Assembly (NCBI GenBank): GCA_963739355.1 | Contig: CAVUAD010000006.1 | Coordinates: 682,001 to 746,000, forward strand | Source of the DNA: JAWVFM01 sp963739355 | Lineage (GTDB): Bacteria; Actinomycetota; Thermoleophilia; Solirubrobacterales; 70-9 | Length of the DNA: 64,000 bases | Direction: 5' to 3' | In this document: one piece after another, positions 48,328 to 56,402 of the stretch | Layout of the letters: the number at the start of each line of letters is the position of its first letter | Position numbering within the stretch: position 1 is the first letter of the stretch | Made by a program: the position numbers and the translations under genes | Notes under the pieces: generated by a model | Told to the model about the DNA's origin: nothing | The model's database searches: none | Seen by the model: only the letters and a program-made list of their open reading frames with translations

Positions 48328-50090
48328 GATGCCGCCTCCGCGTCCTGCTCCATCTCCTCGAACTCCTCCGCTCCGAACTCCGCCTTGAACCTCTCGATGG
48401 CCTCATCCTCGCTCATCGGCTTGGGCGCGGCTTCCTCGGACTCGCCCTCGAGGAGCACGAACACCGGCCGCAGCCGCTCGCCCGCGATGGTCTTGACCGC
48501 CTCGGTGAAGCGCTCCCGCGCGTCCGGCCGCTCCGCCTTTCGCTTGTTGAACGACGCACCAGACGGGAACCCGATCTTGAGCACGGCCTCCTCGGCGTCC
48601 ACGGCGAGCGGCCGCGCCACCTCCAGCACCTGCGAGAGCACCTCCGACCCCGACTGCCTTACCTGGTCGATCACCGCCGGCCACATCCCGATGAACCGCT
48701 CAAGATCCAAGCCCTCGGCCACGGCCACGGCCTGAGCAACCGGCCCCTCCTTCTCACCGGCCGCGTCCGGTTCCGGCTCATCGGACGGTTCGTTCTCCGC
48801 CGCCGCGGTTTGCCGGGTGGGCACCGCTTCCTGAGGGGCTGGGGACGGGCTCGTCGCCGGCGTCGTGCTCTCGGATGTACGGACACCACGTGTCTGTACA
48901 TCCGAGTGCGCGCCGGGGACGGGTCCGTCCCCAGCCCCCTCCCCTAGCGCCGCCTCGATCCGCTCCAACCGCTGCGCCAAAGCCTCGCGCGACGGATCCA
49001 GCTGCGGCGAAGCAGCGCGCAGCAACGCCAGGTCAAGCGTCATCCGCGGCTCATCCCCCTCGCGAATGGCCGCCAGCGCCGCGGCGATCGCATCGATTGC
49101 GCGCATCAAGGCGAGATCGGTGAACCTCGCGGCGCTCTCCCGAAGCCGCTCCGGGTCGGCGACCGCAAGGGCGATCGCGTCGGGAACGTCGTCGAGCGTC
49201 CGTACCACCACGAGCGCCCGCAGGTGGGCGAGCAGGTCGCGCCCGAACTGGGTGACGTCGCGGCCGGAGGCGCCGAGGCTCTCGCTGGCCTGGAGCACGG
49301 CCCGCGTGTCGCCCGCCGCGATGGCGTCGGCGGCGGCGAGGATCAGGTCCGCGTCGGCGATGCCGAGCACCGCCAGGACGTCGTCCGTCGCGATCTCCTT
49401 GCCGCCGTAGGCGACGAGCTGGTCGAGCGTCCCAAGCGCGTCCCGGAAGCTGCCCGTCGCGCCGCGCGCGATCGCCGCGACCGCGCCGTCGTCGGCCTTG
49501 ATGCCCTCGGCCTCGGCGACGCGCCGCACGACCGTCGCGATCTGCTCCAGGCTCGGGCGCTGGAAATCGAAGCGCTGGCAGCGGTCGGCGATGGTCGCCA
49601 TGACCTTGTGGGCCTCCGTGGTGCAGAGCACGAAGACGGTGTTGGGCGGCGGCTCCTCGAGGGTCTTCAGGAACGCGTTCCAGGCCTCGCGCGTGAGCAT
49701 GTGCGCCTCGTCGAGGATGTAGACCTTCCAGCGGCCCTCAGCCGGCGCGTAGCCGACCCGCTCGCGCAGGTCGCGGACGTCGTCGACCGAGCGGTTCGAG
49801 GCGGCGTCCATCTCGATCACGTCGAGCGAGGTTCCCGCGGCGATTGCCCGGCACGGCCCGCACTCCCCGCACGGCGTCACGGTCGGCCCGTGGACGCAGT
49901 TCAGCGAGCGCGCGAGGATCTTCGCCAGCGACGTCTTGCCGGTTCCGCGCGAGCCGACGAACAGGTACGCGTGGTGCACGCGGTCCTGCTCCACGGCGTT
50001 GCGGAGCGTGCGCACGATGGGCTCCTGGCCGACGACCTGGTCGAAGCTCTGGGGGCGATGGCGGCGGTACAGCGACGGGGGCTGGCTCAC
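48324..50090 (-). CDS. dnaX: DNA polymerase III subunit gamma/tau
   Basis: About 588 residues from a GTG at 50090, with TAGACT 7 nt upstream. It has Walker A FVGSRGTGKTSLAK, the zinc-binding CVHGPTVTPCGECGPC, DEAHMLTREAWNAFLKTLEEPP and the SRC-like GSFRDALGTLDQL. A proline/serine-rich linker (about 385-460) is followed by a tau-type C-terminal domain, so the full-length product is tau-like. A frameshift site for gamma was not sought. First gene of dnaX-ebfC-recR. Confidence 0.96.
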   Translation of the reverse strand: MSQPPSLYRRHRPQSFDQVVGQEPIVRTLRNAVEQDRVHHAYLFVGSRGTGKTSLAKILARSLNCVHGPTVTPCGECGPCRAIAAGTSLDVIEMDAASNRSVDDVRDLRERVGYAPAEGRWKVYILDEAHMLTREAWNAFLKTLEEPPPNTVFVLCTTEAHKVMATIADRCQRFDFQRPSLEQIATVVRRVAEAEGIKADDGAVAAIARGATGSFRDALGTLDQLVAYGGKEIATDDVLAVLGIADADLILAAADAIAAGDTRAVLQASESLGASGRDVTQFGRDLLAHLRALVVVRTLDDVPDAIALAVADPERLRESAARFTDLALMRAIDAIAAALAAIREGDEPRMTLDLALLRAASPQLDPSREALAQRLERIEAALGEGAGDGPVPGAHSDVQTRGVRTSESTTPATSPSPAPQEAVPTRQTAAAENEPSDEPEPDAAGEKEGPVAQAVAVAEGLDLERFIGMWPAVIDQVRQSGSEVLSQVLEVARPLAVDAEEAVLKIGFPSGASFNKRKAERPDARERFTEAVKTIAGERLRPVFVLLEGESEEAAPKPMSEDEAIERFKAEFGAEEFEEMEQDAEAAS

Positions 50091-50097
50091 CGGACCG

Positions 50098-50103
50098 AGT
50101 CTA
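50098..50103 (-). promoter_or_regulatory. -10 box (TAGACT) for dnaX-ebfC-recR
   Basis: On the minus strand TAGACT is followed by 7 nt and the dnaX GTG. Confidence 0.5.
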
Positions 50104-50154
50104 CCCACGGGTCAAGCGGTCAAGAAAACCCCTGGAAATCGGCCTCCTGCACGC

Positions 50155-50222
50155 GGATGAGACGCCTGAGACCCGATTGAGACTAGATCGACACTGACAC
50201 GGGGCCGGCGCGCGAATAGCTT
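50155..50222 (+). promoter_or_regulatory. promoter with 11-bp TTGAGAC-type repeats, second copy
   Basis: Units at 50166-50176, 50177-50187 and 50188-50198 carry TGAGAC, TTGAGAC and TCGACAC in register; an extra ATGAGAC lies at 50157-50163, out of register by 2. CTGACA (50195-50200) is 16 nt from TAGCTT (50217-50222), 8 nt before the ATG at 50231. Repeat count, order and the distance to TAGCTT equal those at 3290-3346. Confidence 0.65.
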
Positions 50223-50230
50223 CGCGTGCC

Positions 50231-50512
50231 ATGGAATCGGGAGCGACCGGAAGCCGCGCCAACCGCCTCGCCACGAACGGCGTCGAGGCCGCCGCCCGCA
50301 TCGAGTCGATGACGGCGACGGGCAACGCGGACGGCGGCGGCAGCCGTGAGTTCGAGGTCGGGCTCACGGTCCGGCCGACCGGCGAGGACGCCTACCCGGC
50401 GACCACCCGCCAGTTCATCCACCCCTCGGCGAGCTTCGGCGAGGGGATGGACGTGACGGTCAAGGTCGATCCCGACGACGCAGGCGAGCTGATCCTCTGG
50501 GACGCCGTCTGA
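50231..50512 (+). CDS. small conserved-looking protein, unknown function
   Basis: The 93-residue protein starts 8 nt after the -10, hence leaderless. Residues about 38-92 form a beta-rich stretch (FEVGLTVRPTGEDAYPATTR, FGEGMDVTVKVDPDDAGEL). No signal peptide. I do not recognise a named family. It is controlled by the 11-bp repeat promoter and followed 40 nt later by a membrane protein gene. Confidence 0.65.
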   Translation: MESGATGSRANRLATNGVEAAARIESMTATGNADGGGSREFEVGLTVRPTGEDAYPATTRQFIHPSASFGEGMDVTVKVDPDDAGELILWDAV

Positions 50513-50552
50513 GGCACGTAACCAAGCGGTCGAGGAGAGAAAGGAACCCCAA

Positions 50553-51014
50553 ATGGTCGTATTCGGAGGCGGAAGCCCGAGGTCGATGCTCGTCTACGGA
50601 GTGGTCAGCATCGCGATCCTGGCGTTCAGCTACTTCGTGATCATCAAGCCGATCACAGACAGCACGAACAAGCAGGTCAACAGCGCGATCCACCAGACCA
50701 ACCAGGCCCTGAAGCAGGGCTTCGGCAACCCGGCCGCCAATACCGGCGGTGGCGGTGGCACGAAGTCGAGCGGCTCCGGCGGCAGCTCGAGCGCGAGTGG
50801 CGGCTCGGCGACGGCCACGTCGGTCTACAACGCCTGCATCGACGCGATCAACGGCAACGCCGCGGGCAAGCCGGGATGCGTCGCGGCCAAGAACGCGTTC
50901 CAGCAGTGCTCCGACCAGGCCGCAAGCCTGAGCGGCAGCGCCAAGACGACGGCGGTCGACGCCTGCCAGACGGCGGCGAACCAGACGGTCGCCGCCCTGA
51001 AGTCAGCGGGCTAG
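50553..51014 (+). CDS. membrane-anchored protein with Gly/Ser linker
   Basis: The 153-residue protein has a membrane helix near its start (MLVYGVVSIAILAFSYFVII), a Gly/Ser-rich linker (about 65-90), and a C-terminal unit with four Cys (NACIDAI, GKPGCVAA, QQCSDQA, DACQTAA). A strong ribosome-binding site GAGGAGAGAAAGGA precedes the ATG. The outer part may be held by disulfides. Probably in operon with 50231. Function unknown. Confidence 0.68.
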   Translation: MVVFGGGSPRSMLVYGVVSIAILAFSYFVIIKPITDSTNKQVNSAIHQTNQALKQGFGNPAANTGGGGGTKSSGSGGSSSASGGSATATSVYNACIDAINGNAAGKPGCVAAKNAFQQCSDQAASLSGSAKTTAVDACQTAANQTVAALKSAG

Positions 51015-51048
51015 GCAAGACGGAGAGCAAGTACCAGTACCTCTCTCG

Positions 51049-51080
51049 AAGGGCCGCGCGGGCAACCGCGCGGCCCTTCT
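51049..51080. terminator. strong terminator hairpin
   Basis: Fourteen-base perfect arms (51049-51062 and 51067-51080) around GCAA, followed by TTCGTT. It ends transcription of the 50231-50553 unit and may also stop the SRP RNA transcript coming from the other side. Confidence 0.75.
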
Positions 51081-51131
51081 TCGTTCTCGGGCCCAAGTCG
51101 AACCGCTCCGCTCGGGAGCGACTTGCGGGCA

Positions 51132-51403
51132 GGACCGTGCGGCCCTCCTTCGAGAGCGGTCCTTGGGCGCTGACGTCGTGGCTTGCTCTGGCCAGGCTTA
51201 ACCGCGGCGCTTGCCGGCTGACGCTTAAGGCTGCTTCCTTCCGGACCTGACCTGATTCGCGGGCCTACATCGCGCGGGACCTGGCCGTCAACGCCGCCCT
51301 CGACGCGCTGTCCCCAAGGGTCGCGACCCTCGGGCGGGCGATCAGCCCCGCTAGAGCGGATTGCGGGTGAAGGGCACCGCTAACGCCCCGCTCAGCACGG
51401 TCC
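51132..51403 (-). ncRNA. ffs: signal recognition particle RNA, large (Alu-containing) type
   Basis: On the minus strand the SRP core AGGTCAGGTCCGGAAGGAAG and CAGCC follow at about 51255-51225, the helix 8 loop that binds Ffh. Upstream are Alu-domain stretches (GTAGCGG-like GTTAGCGGTGCCC, TGCAATCCGCTCTAGC-like CGCAATCCGCTCTAGC) that match the Bacillus scRNA pattern. The 5' GGACCGTGC pairs exactly with 3' GCACGGTCC, giving 272 nt, close to the 271 nt of Bacillus. TAGGAT lies 7 nt before the 5' end. Ends are inferred from this pairing. No protein frame covers it. Confidence 0.93.
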
Positions 51404-51410
51404 GCGGCGC

Positions 51411-51416
51411 ATCCTA
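51411..51416 (-). promoter_or_regulatory. -10 box (TAGGAT) of the SRP RNA
   Basis: On the minus strand TAGGAT is followed by 7 nt and the base-paired 5' end of SRP RNA at 51403. This fixes the distance from -10 to the transcript start for this genome. Confidence 0.7.
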
Positions 51417-51465
51417 GCGGCGCGGGAGCGTTTCGGGGGCTGCTCGGCCGGGAACACTCGACCGG

Positions 51466-52368
51466 ATGAGCGACAACGTCGAAACGGTTGCCCTCCTCGG
51501 CGCCGGGATCATGGGCGCCGGGATGGGGAAGAACCTCGCGGCCGCAGGCCTCGGAGTGCGCGCCTGGAACCGCAAGCGCGAGAAGGCCGAGCAGATCGAG
51601 GGCGCGAGCGTCGCCGACTCCGCGGCCGACGCGGTTGCCGGCGCCGATGCCGTGCTCACGATCGTCTCCGGCCCGGACGCGGTTCGCGAGGTGATGGCGG
51701 ACGGCGGCGGGCTCGAGGCAATGGGCGACGACGCGATCTGGATCCAGTCGAGCACGATCGGACTCGAGGCGACAGCCCAGATGGCGAAGCTCGCGGCCGC
51801 CGCGGGCGTTCCCTACGTCGACGCTCCGGTCCTCGGCACCCGCAAGCCGGCGGAGGACGGCAAGCTCACGGTGCTGGCCGCCGGCGACGCCGACGCGATC
51901 GCGCGCTGCGCGCCGGTCTTCGACGCGATCGGCGCGAGAACGGTCGCGCTCGGCGACGAGCCGGGAGCGGCGATGCGCATGAAGCTGGCGATCAACGCGT
52001 GGATCCTCACGCTGACCCTCAACGTCGCCGAGACGATGGCCTATGCCGAGGCCCTGGACGTCGACGCCGCGAAGCTTCTCGAGATCCTCGACGGCAACCC
52101 CGTCGGCTCGCCCTACGCCCAGGTCAAGGGCAAGATGATCCTCGGACGCGAGTTCGAGCCGGCGTCGTTCGCCCTGGAGGGCGCCGACAAGGACCTCGGC
52201 CTGATCGTCGCCGCCGCTGAGGACGCCGGCATCGATCTCGCCCTCGTCCCCGCCGCGCTGCGCCGCTTCGACGAGGCCCTGGAGATGGGAAACGGCGACC
52301 TCGACATGGCCGCCGTCTACGAGGCGGTCGGCGACCGCGACGACGCGCGCCCCGCCGCCGCGGCCTAG
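51466..52368 (+). CDS. 3-hydroxyisobutyrate dehydrogenase-like oxidoreductase
   Basis: The 300-residue protein has the NAD(P) fingerprint VALLGAGIMGAGMGKNLA, the substrate motif APVLGTRKPAEDGKLTVLAAG and the catalytic Lys in RMKLAINAW. The family reduces or oxidises beta-hydroxyacids; the exact substrate cannot be told. It is monocistronic. The stop TAG overlaps the stop of the convergent DHFR-like pseudogene. Confidence 0.9.
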   Translation: MSDNVETVALLGAGIMGAGMGKNLAAAGLGVRAWNRKREKAEQIEGASVADSAADAVAGADAVLTIVSGPDAVREVMADGGGLEAMGDDAIWIQSSTIGLEATAQMAKLAAAAGVPYVDAPVLGTRKPAEDGKLTVLAAGDADAIARCAPVFDAIGARTVALGDEPGAAMRMKLAINAWILTLTLNVAETMAYAEALDVDAAKLLEILDGNPVGSPYAQVKGKMILGREFEPASFALEGADKDLGLIVAAAEDAGIDLALVPAALRRFDEALEMGNGDLDMAAVYEAVGDRDDARPAAAA

Positions 52369-52683
52369 GCGCCGGCCGCCGCGGGCTCGTAGGCCAGATG
52401 CACGACGCCGCTCTCGTAGGCCTCGACCTCGGCAAGGCCGAGCTTGGAACTTGGCGGTCTCGTTGAAGAACGGCGCGCCGGGATCGTCCTCGGCGGTCCG
52501 CGTGGACCACGCCGGCTCGAACATCTCGTACGTCCTGCGGCCGAGCAGGATCGCCTCGCAAGCTCTGGTCACGGCGGCGAGCGCCTCCCCCATCCTCGGG
52601 TCGAACGGGTACTCGGCCGTCCAGCGCGGATCCTCGAACACACCGTCGAGGCTCATGAATTCGTGTACGAGGATCTTGCCCAT
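52365..52683 (-). pseudogene. DHFR/RibD-C-like gene with internal deletion
   Basis: The N-terminal half is well kept: MGKILVHEFMSLDGVFEDP, ILLGRRTYEMFEPAW, up to FFNETAKF, with AAGGAGA before the ATG at 52683. In the next frame the family's C-terminal end appears directly: KLGLAEVEAYESGVVHLAYE then PAAAGA and TAG. The middle, about 90 residues, is missing, and the join shifts the frame at AAGTTCCAAGCTC, where short AAG repeats could have driven the deletion. The product would not be a working reductase. Confidence 0.8.
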
Positions 52684-52783
52684 GGTCCGTCTCCTTGAAA
52701 GCTGAGGCAGAAGGTTCTCCGTTGTCCTCCCAATAGACGGATCTCGGCCTGAGAAATCATCGCGCGCCTAATATCCGCCGCCA

Positions 52784-52855
52784 GGGCGCGTAGCTCAGTG
52801 GGAGAGCGCTCGCTTCACACGCGAGAGGTCGCTGGTTCGAAACCAGCCGCGCCCA
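52784..52855 (+). tRNA. tRNA-Val (anticodon CAC)
   Basis: The acceptor GGGCGCG pairs with CGCGCCC; D-arm GCTC/GAGC; anticodon stem CTCGC/GCGAG with loop TTCACAC, so the anticodon is CAC for valine GTG; T-arm GCTGG-TTCGAAA-CCAGC; discriminator A. No encoded CCA. All stems are perfect. Confidence 0.95.
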
Positions 52856-53038
52856 TGGCGGAAATGCCTTGATAGAGCCAGATGCGGGATTTGGGGGAAC
52901 AGCGAGGCGAGCGCTCAGGGAACGCAGGGGGAACATGCTCGCCACCGAATTGCCTGTTTCGGCCTCGTCCCACCCGGTGAACTTGGCTTTCTAGAGCCGA
53001 ATTCGCCCGCCTCGTTTGGATGACCTCTCGCGCGCAGC
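52856..53038. other. non-coding gap between tRNA and its partial copy
   Basis: No convincing gene. Short frames through this region encode tRNA-derived peptides and are artefacts. Nothing else is recognised. Confidence 0.5.
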
Positions 53039-53074
53039 GCGAGAGGTGGCTGGTTCGAAACCAGCCGCGCCCAT
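53039..53074 (+). repeat. duplicated 3' half of tRNA-Val
   Basis: Thirty-six nt match 52821-52856 (anticodon-stem 3' side, variable loop, T-arm, acceptor 3' arm and discriminator) with one mismatch, 218 nt downstream. The 5' half of the tRNA is not repeated; instead a hairpin CCTCTCGCGC-GCA-GCGCGAGAGG occupies 53024-53046. Such a 3'-end copy is the usual footprint of integration at a tRNA gene. Confidence 0.8.
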
Positions 53075-53214
53075 CGAGGAAGTGCCTGCTGCATGCACCT
53101 TCCCAGCGGGGGCATGGCATCGGAGCGTTCGCAACTGAAGGTGCGCAAAGACACCAGGTGTCCGTTGGTGCCCATTGTCGGACGCCGACGGCGTCGCTGT
53201 CGAGGCCGGCTGTC

Positions 53215-55537
53215 TCACTCGACAGCCGGGACGGGCTCGCCGGGTGCCGGGCGCGCCGTGGAGGGCCGCGGCTGATCGCTGCGCCGCGGCAGCCAGCGAA
53301 GCCAGCTGGGCAGGTACCAGTTGCGCTCGCCGAGCAGGGTCATCACCGCCGGCAGCAGGACGCCGCGGATCACGGTCGCGTCGATCAGCACCGCCACCGC
53401 GAGGCCGACGCCCATCTGCTTGATGTCGATCGTCCGCAATGAGGCGAAGATCGCGAACACCGCGACCATCACCGCGGCCGCGCTCGTCACCGTCGACGCG
53501 GTGCTGCGGATCCCCTGGGCGACCGCGTCGCGGGTCGACATCCCGCCGTCGACGAGCTCCTTGATCCGGCTGACGATGAAGACGTGGTAGTCCATCGAGA
53601 GCGCGAAGAGCACGGTGAACAGGAACAGCGGCAGCCAGGTGACGACCGCTCCGGTGGAGCGGAAGTCCAGCGGCCCCTCGAGGTGGCCGTCCTGGAAGAT
53701 CCAGACGAGCACGCCGTAGGCCGCGCCGACCGAGAGCAGGTTGAGCACGATCGCGGTTGCGGCGACCACGAGCGAGCGGAACATCACCAGCAACAGCAGG
53801 AACGCCAACCCGAGGACGAACGCGAACACGATTGGGGCCCGCGCCTTGTTGGTCTCGTTGAAGTCGTGCGTGCCGGCCGTTTCGCCGGTGACCGCGGTCT
53901 CGACCCGTGGCAGGTTGCCGAGCGAGGCCGGGATCAGCCGCTCCCGAAGCGTTTCGAGCGCGTGCACCGACTTCGCGTCCTCGCCGTTGCCGGCGAGCGG
54001 GATCGCCACTCGGGCGACGGTGCGGTCGGGGTTGACCGACGTCTCGATCGGGCGCTGCATCTCCCCGCTGGCGAGCGCGTCGCGGCGCAGGGAGGCGATC
54101 CCGGCGCGGACGCGCGGCGAGGTGACGTCGGGAGCGCTGACCACCACCTGGGCCGGAGTCTGGGCGCCGGGGAAGGCGGCCTGGATGCGGTCGTAGGCGC
54201 GGACGATCGTGAGGTCCTTCGGCAGGTCGCTGATTCCGGAGAGGCGCGTGTGCATGCCGAACGTGGGCAGGGCGAGGACGACGAGGAGCGCCGCCGCGCC
54301 GAGCCCGGCGAGGGCCGGGAAGCGAAGCGCCGGGCGCAGGACGAAGCCCCAGAGGCGCGACTCGCCGCCCTCGCCCTTGATCCGCCGCAGGAACGTGCGC
54401 CGGCCGACGAGCCGGTCGAGCAGCGCCGGTCGCCAACCGAGCGGCCGCACCGCCCGCCGCGCGCCGGCGGCGATCACCGCGAGCAGACCGCGATCGACGC
54501 GGTCGCCGAGCTTTGCCAGCAGCGCCGGAAGCACCGTCAGCGAGCCAACCATCGCCAGGAAGACGACGATCATCGTCCCGATCCCGATCGAGGTGAAGAT
54601 CTTCGAGCCGGCGAAGAGCATCCCGGCCATCGCGATCAGGACGGTGCCGCCCGAGATCAGGACGGCCTGTCCCGAGGTCGCCGCCGCCCGCGCCAGCGCC
54701 TCCCGCGGCCCGCGGCCGCGAGCCCGCTCCTCGCGCTCGCGCTTCAGGTAGAAGAGCGAGTAGTCGATGCCGACCGCCATCCCCATCAGCAGGATCACCG
54801 ACGAGGTCGAGTCGGAGGCGTGGAAGACATGGCTCAGGATCGCCGACAGGCCGATCGAGCCGAGCACCCCCGAGAACGCCAGCAGCACCGGGACCCCGGC
54901 GGCGACGAAGGCGCCGAAGGCGATGAGCAGGATCAGGAAGGTGATCGGCACCGAGAGCTGCTCGGCGCTGGCGAAGTCCTGGTTGACGGTGTCGTTGAGC
55001 GCCCGGACCGCGCTCGCGTCGCCGAACTCGGCGATCGTCAATCCCGGGTGGGAGCGCTGGACGCCGGCGACGGCGTCGAGCGACCCCTTGACGCGGTCGG
55101 AGGCGGTCGTCGCGTCGCCGCGGACGTTGAAGAGGACGAGCGCGGAGTGGCCGATCGGCGGAGATCTGGCCGCCGGCTCCGGCTGCGTACGGCGAGCGGA
55201 CGCCGGTCGCCTGGCGCTGACGATCCAGCGAGCGGACGACATCGGTCACCGCATTCCGGAACCCGGGATCGTCCGCCGTCAGCGAGCGGGACTGGACGAG
55301 GACGCTCTCGCCGGCCGGCGTGTCGAAGCCGGCATCGGCGAGGATCTGCTGCCCGCGCGCGGTCTCGCCGGTCCCCTGCTCGGAGTCGGTGAGCTTGACG
55401 GTGCCGACGATTCCGCCGATCACGGCGGCGAGCACGGCGAGGGCGATCCAGGCGCCGGTCGCCGTCTTCCAGCGGTTCGCGCTCCAGCGCGCGGCGCGCG
55501 CGGCGAGATTGGGCGCGGTGGGTGCCCTCGATGTCAT
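53215..55537 (-). pseudogene. MMPL/RND transporter with an apparent +1 frameshift
   Basis: The N-terminus is read from the ATG at 55537 (MTSRAPTAPNLAARAARW, membrane helix near residue 30) as far as GAGGQISADR near 55155. The rest, HSALVLFNVRGDATTASDRV onward, including GMAVGIDYSLFYLKREREE and ALSMDYHVFIVSRIKELVDG, is in the next frame down to 53215. Removing one base from GGCC at 55149-55152 joins them in frame. Either the gene is recently broken or the sequence has an indel error. It would otherwise be a full 770-residue transporter. Confidence 0.8.
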
Positions 55538-55565
55538 CCGCTGGTCTCCTCGTCGTCTCACTGGG

Positions 55566-55800
55566 TCAGCCGGCATTGGCTCCGTCGAGCTCGGCCCGCA
55601 GGGTCGCGATCTCCGTCACCGCGGTAGTGACGAAGTAGCTCGCGCCAGGTCTCGATCTCGGCCTCGAGGTCCCTCCGGTACGCGTCGACGCCGATCGCGT
55701 CGTGAACGATCGCCGCGGCGCGCTCGGCCTCGAGCTCGCGGATGTGCTGGCGAGCCTCGACCGCCGTCATCGTCACCACCTGGACGTCATCGCCATTCAT
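55566..55800 (-). pseudogene. small helical protein with an apparent +1 frameshift
   Basis: The frame begins MNGDDVQVVTMTAVEARQHI and reads RDLEAEIETWRE, then continues in frame as an unlikely tail. In the next frame SYFVTTAVTEIATLRAELDG then ANAG and a TGA at 55566-55568 look like the real end. One extra base near 55635-55641 explains it. Function is unknown; the product would be about 77 residues with two long helices. Its ATG overlaps the stop of the small gene upstream. Confidence 0.5.
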
Positions 55801-55997
55801 GGCCGCGGGGATATTTCGACGCCGATGCGGCGCGCCGCCGCCGCAGCGGGTCGGCGGCTCCGGCGAGCTGTCGCTGCGGACCTGCGCGCCTCGCGGCGCG
55901 CCGCGCGGGCTTGACCTTCGAGTCGTGCCCGCCCGGCGGCCCGCTCGTAGTCAGCGATTTGCTGGCTGGCCTTGATGTAGTTGAGGTAGGGAGTCAC
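55797..55997 (-). CDS. small basic protein, unknown function
   Basis: The 66-residue protein begins MTPYLNYIKASQQIADYERA and becomes very Arg/Ala-rich (RAARREARRSAATARRSRR). Its stop overlaps the next ATG by 4 nt, so the two are probably co-translated. A predicted helical, nucleic-acid-binding or membrane-peripheral peptide is a guess. Confidence 0.45.
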   Translation of the reverse strand: MTPYLNYIKASQQIADYERAAGRARLEGQARAARREARRSAATARRSRRPAAAAARRIGVEISPRP

Positions 55998-56040
55998 GGT
56001 TCCTCCTCGCTGGTTCGTTGATGCGAACCACGATCGCCGA

Positions 56041-56104
56041 GGCTGCCTGCCGCGGCTATGCGAAAGGCGTACATCGCGCGATCGCCGCTTGGCGAGTTCC
56101 GAAG
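56041..56104 (-). repeat. 62-nt dispersed repeat, copy C
   Basis: On the minus strand this reads CTTCGGAACTCGCCAAGC then GGCGATCGCGCGATGTACG and CCTTTCGCATAGCCGCGG. It aligns over its length with 57645-57704 and 61482-61543 on the plus strand. Copy C is inverted relative to those two. The rest of 55998-56402 shows no gene. Confidence 0.75.
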
Positions 56105-56402
56105 TGGCCCGCCCTGTGGCGGCCAGCGTCCGCGCGCTAGCGGAAGTCGTCAGCGTGCTCCTGCGTCTGCGCGCGGTGCGGTCGAGCTGGCCAACGATCT
56201 CGCCGGTGCATGTGCACGCACCGCGGCTTCGACCGCGTCCGGCACCCCATAACGACCAGCGGGTGGGATTGGCGGACCCTGTCTATCGAAGCGAGGAGGT
56301 GATCGAGCGCCTCGGAGGGGCCCCTACGTCTCGTCAAGTTTGATCAAGCGCCCCCCCGGGCGTGGAGCGCGCCAGTCGTTGGCGGAAGGGGCGTTAGCTC
56401 GC

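Noticed and set aside
51265..52683. A 472-residue frame starting with DHFR-like sequence
   Set aside because: After the deletion point it is the antisense of the dehydrogenase gene; only the ends belong to the DHFR-like remnant.
52757..53175. Short open frames over the tRNA and its copy
   Set aside because: They translate the tRNA sequence and its partial copy; such peptides are known artefacts.
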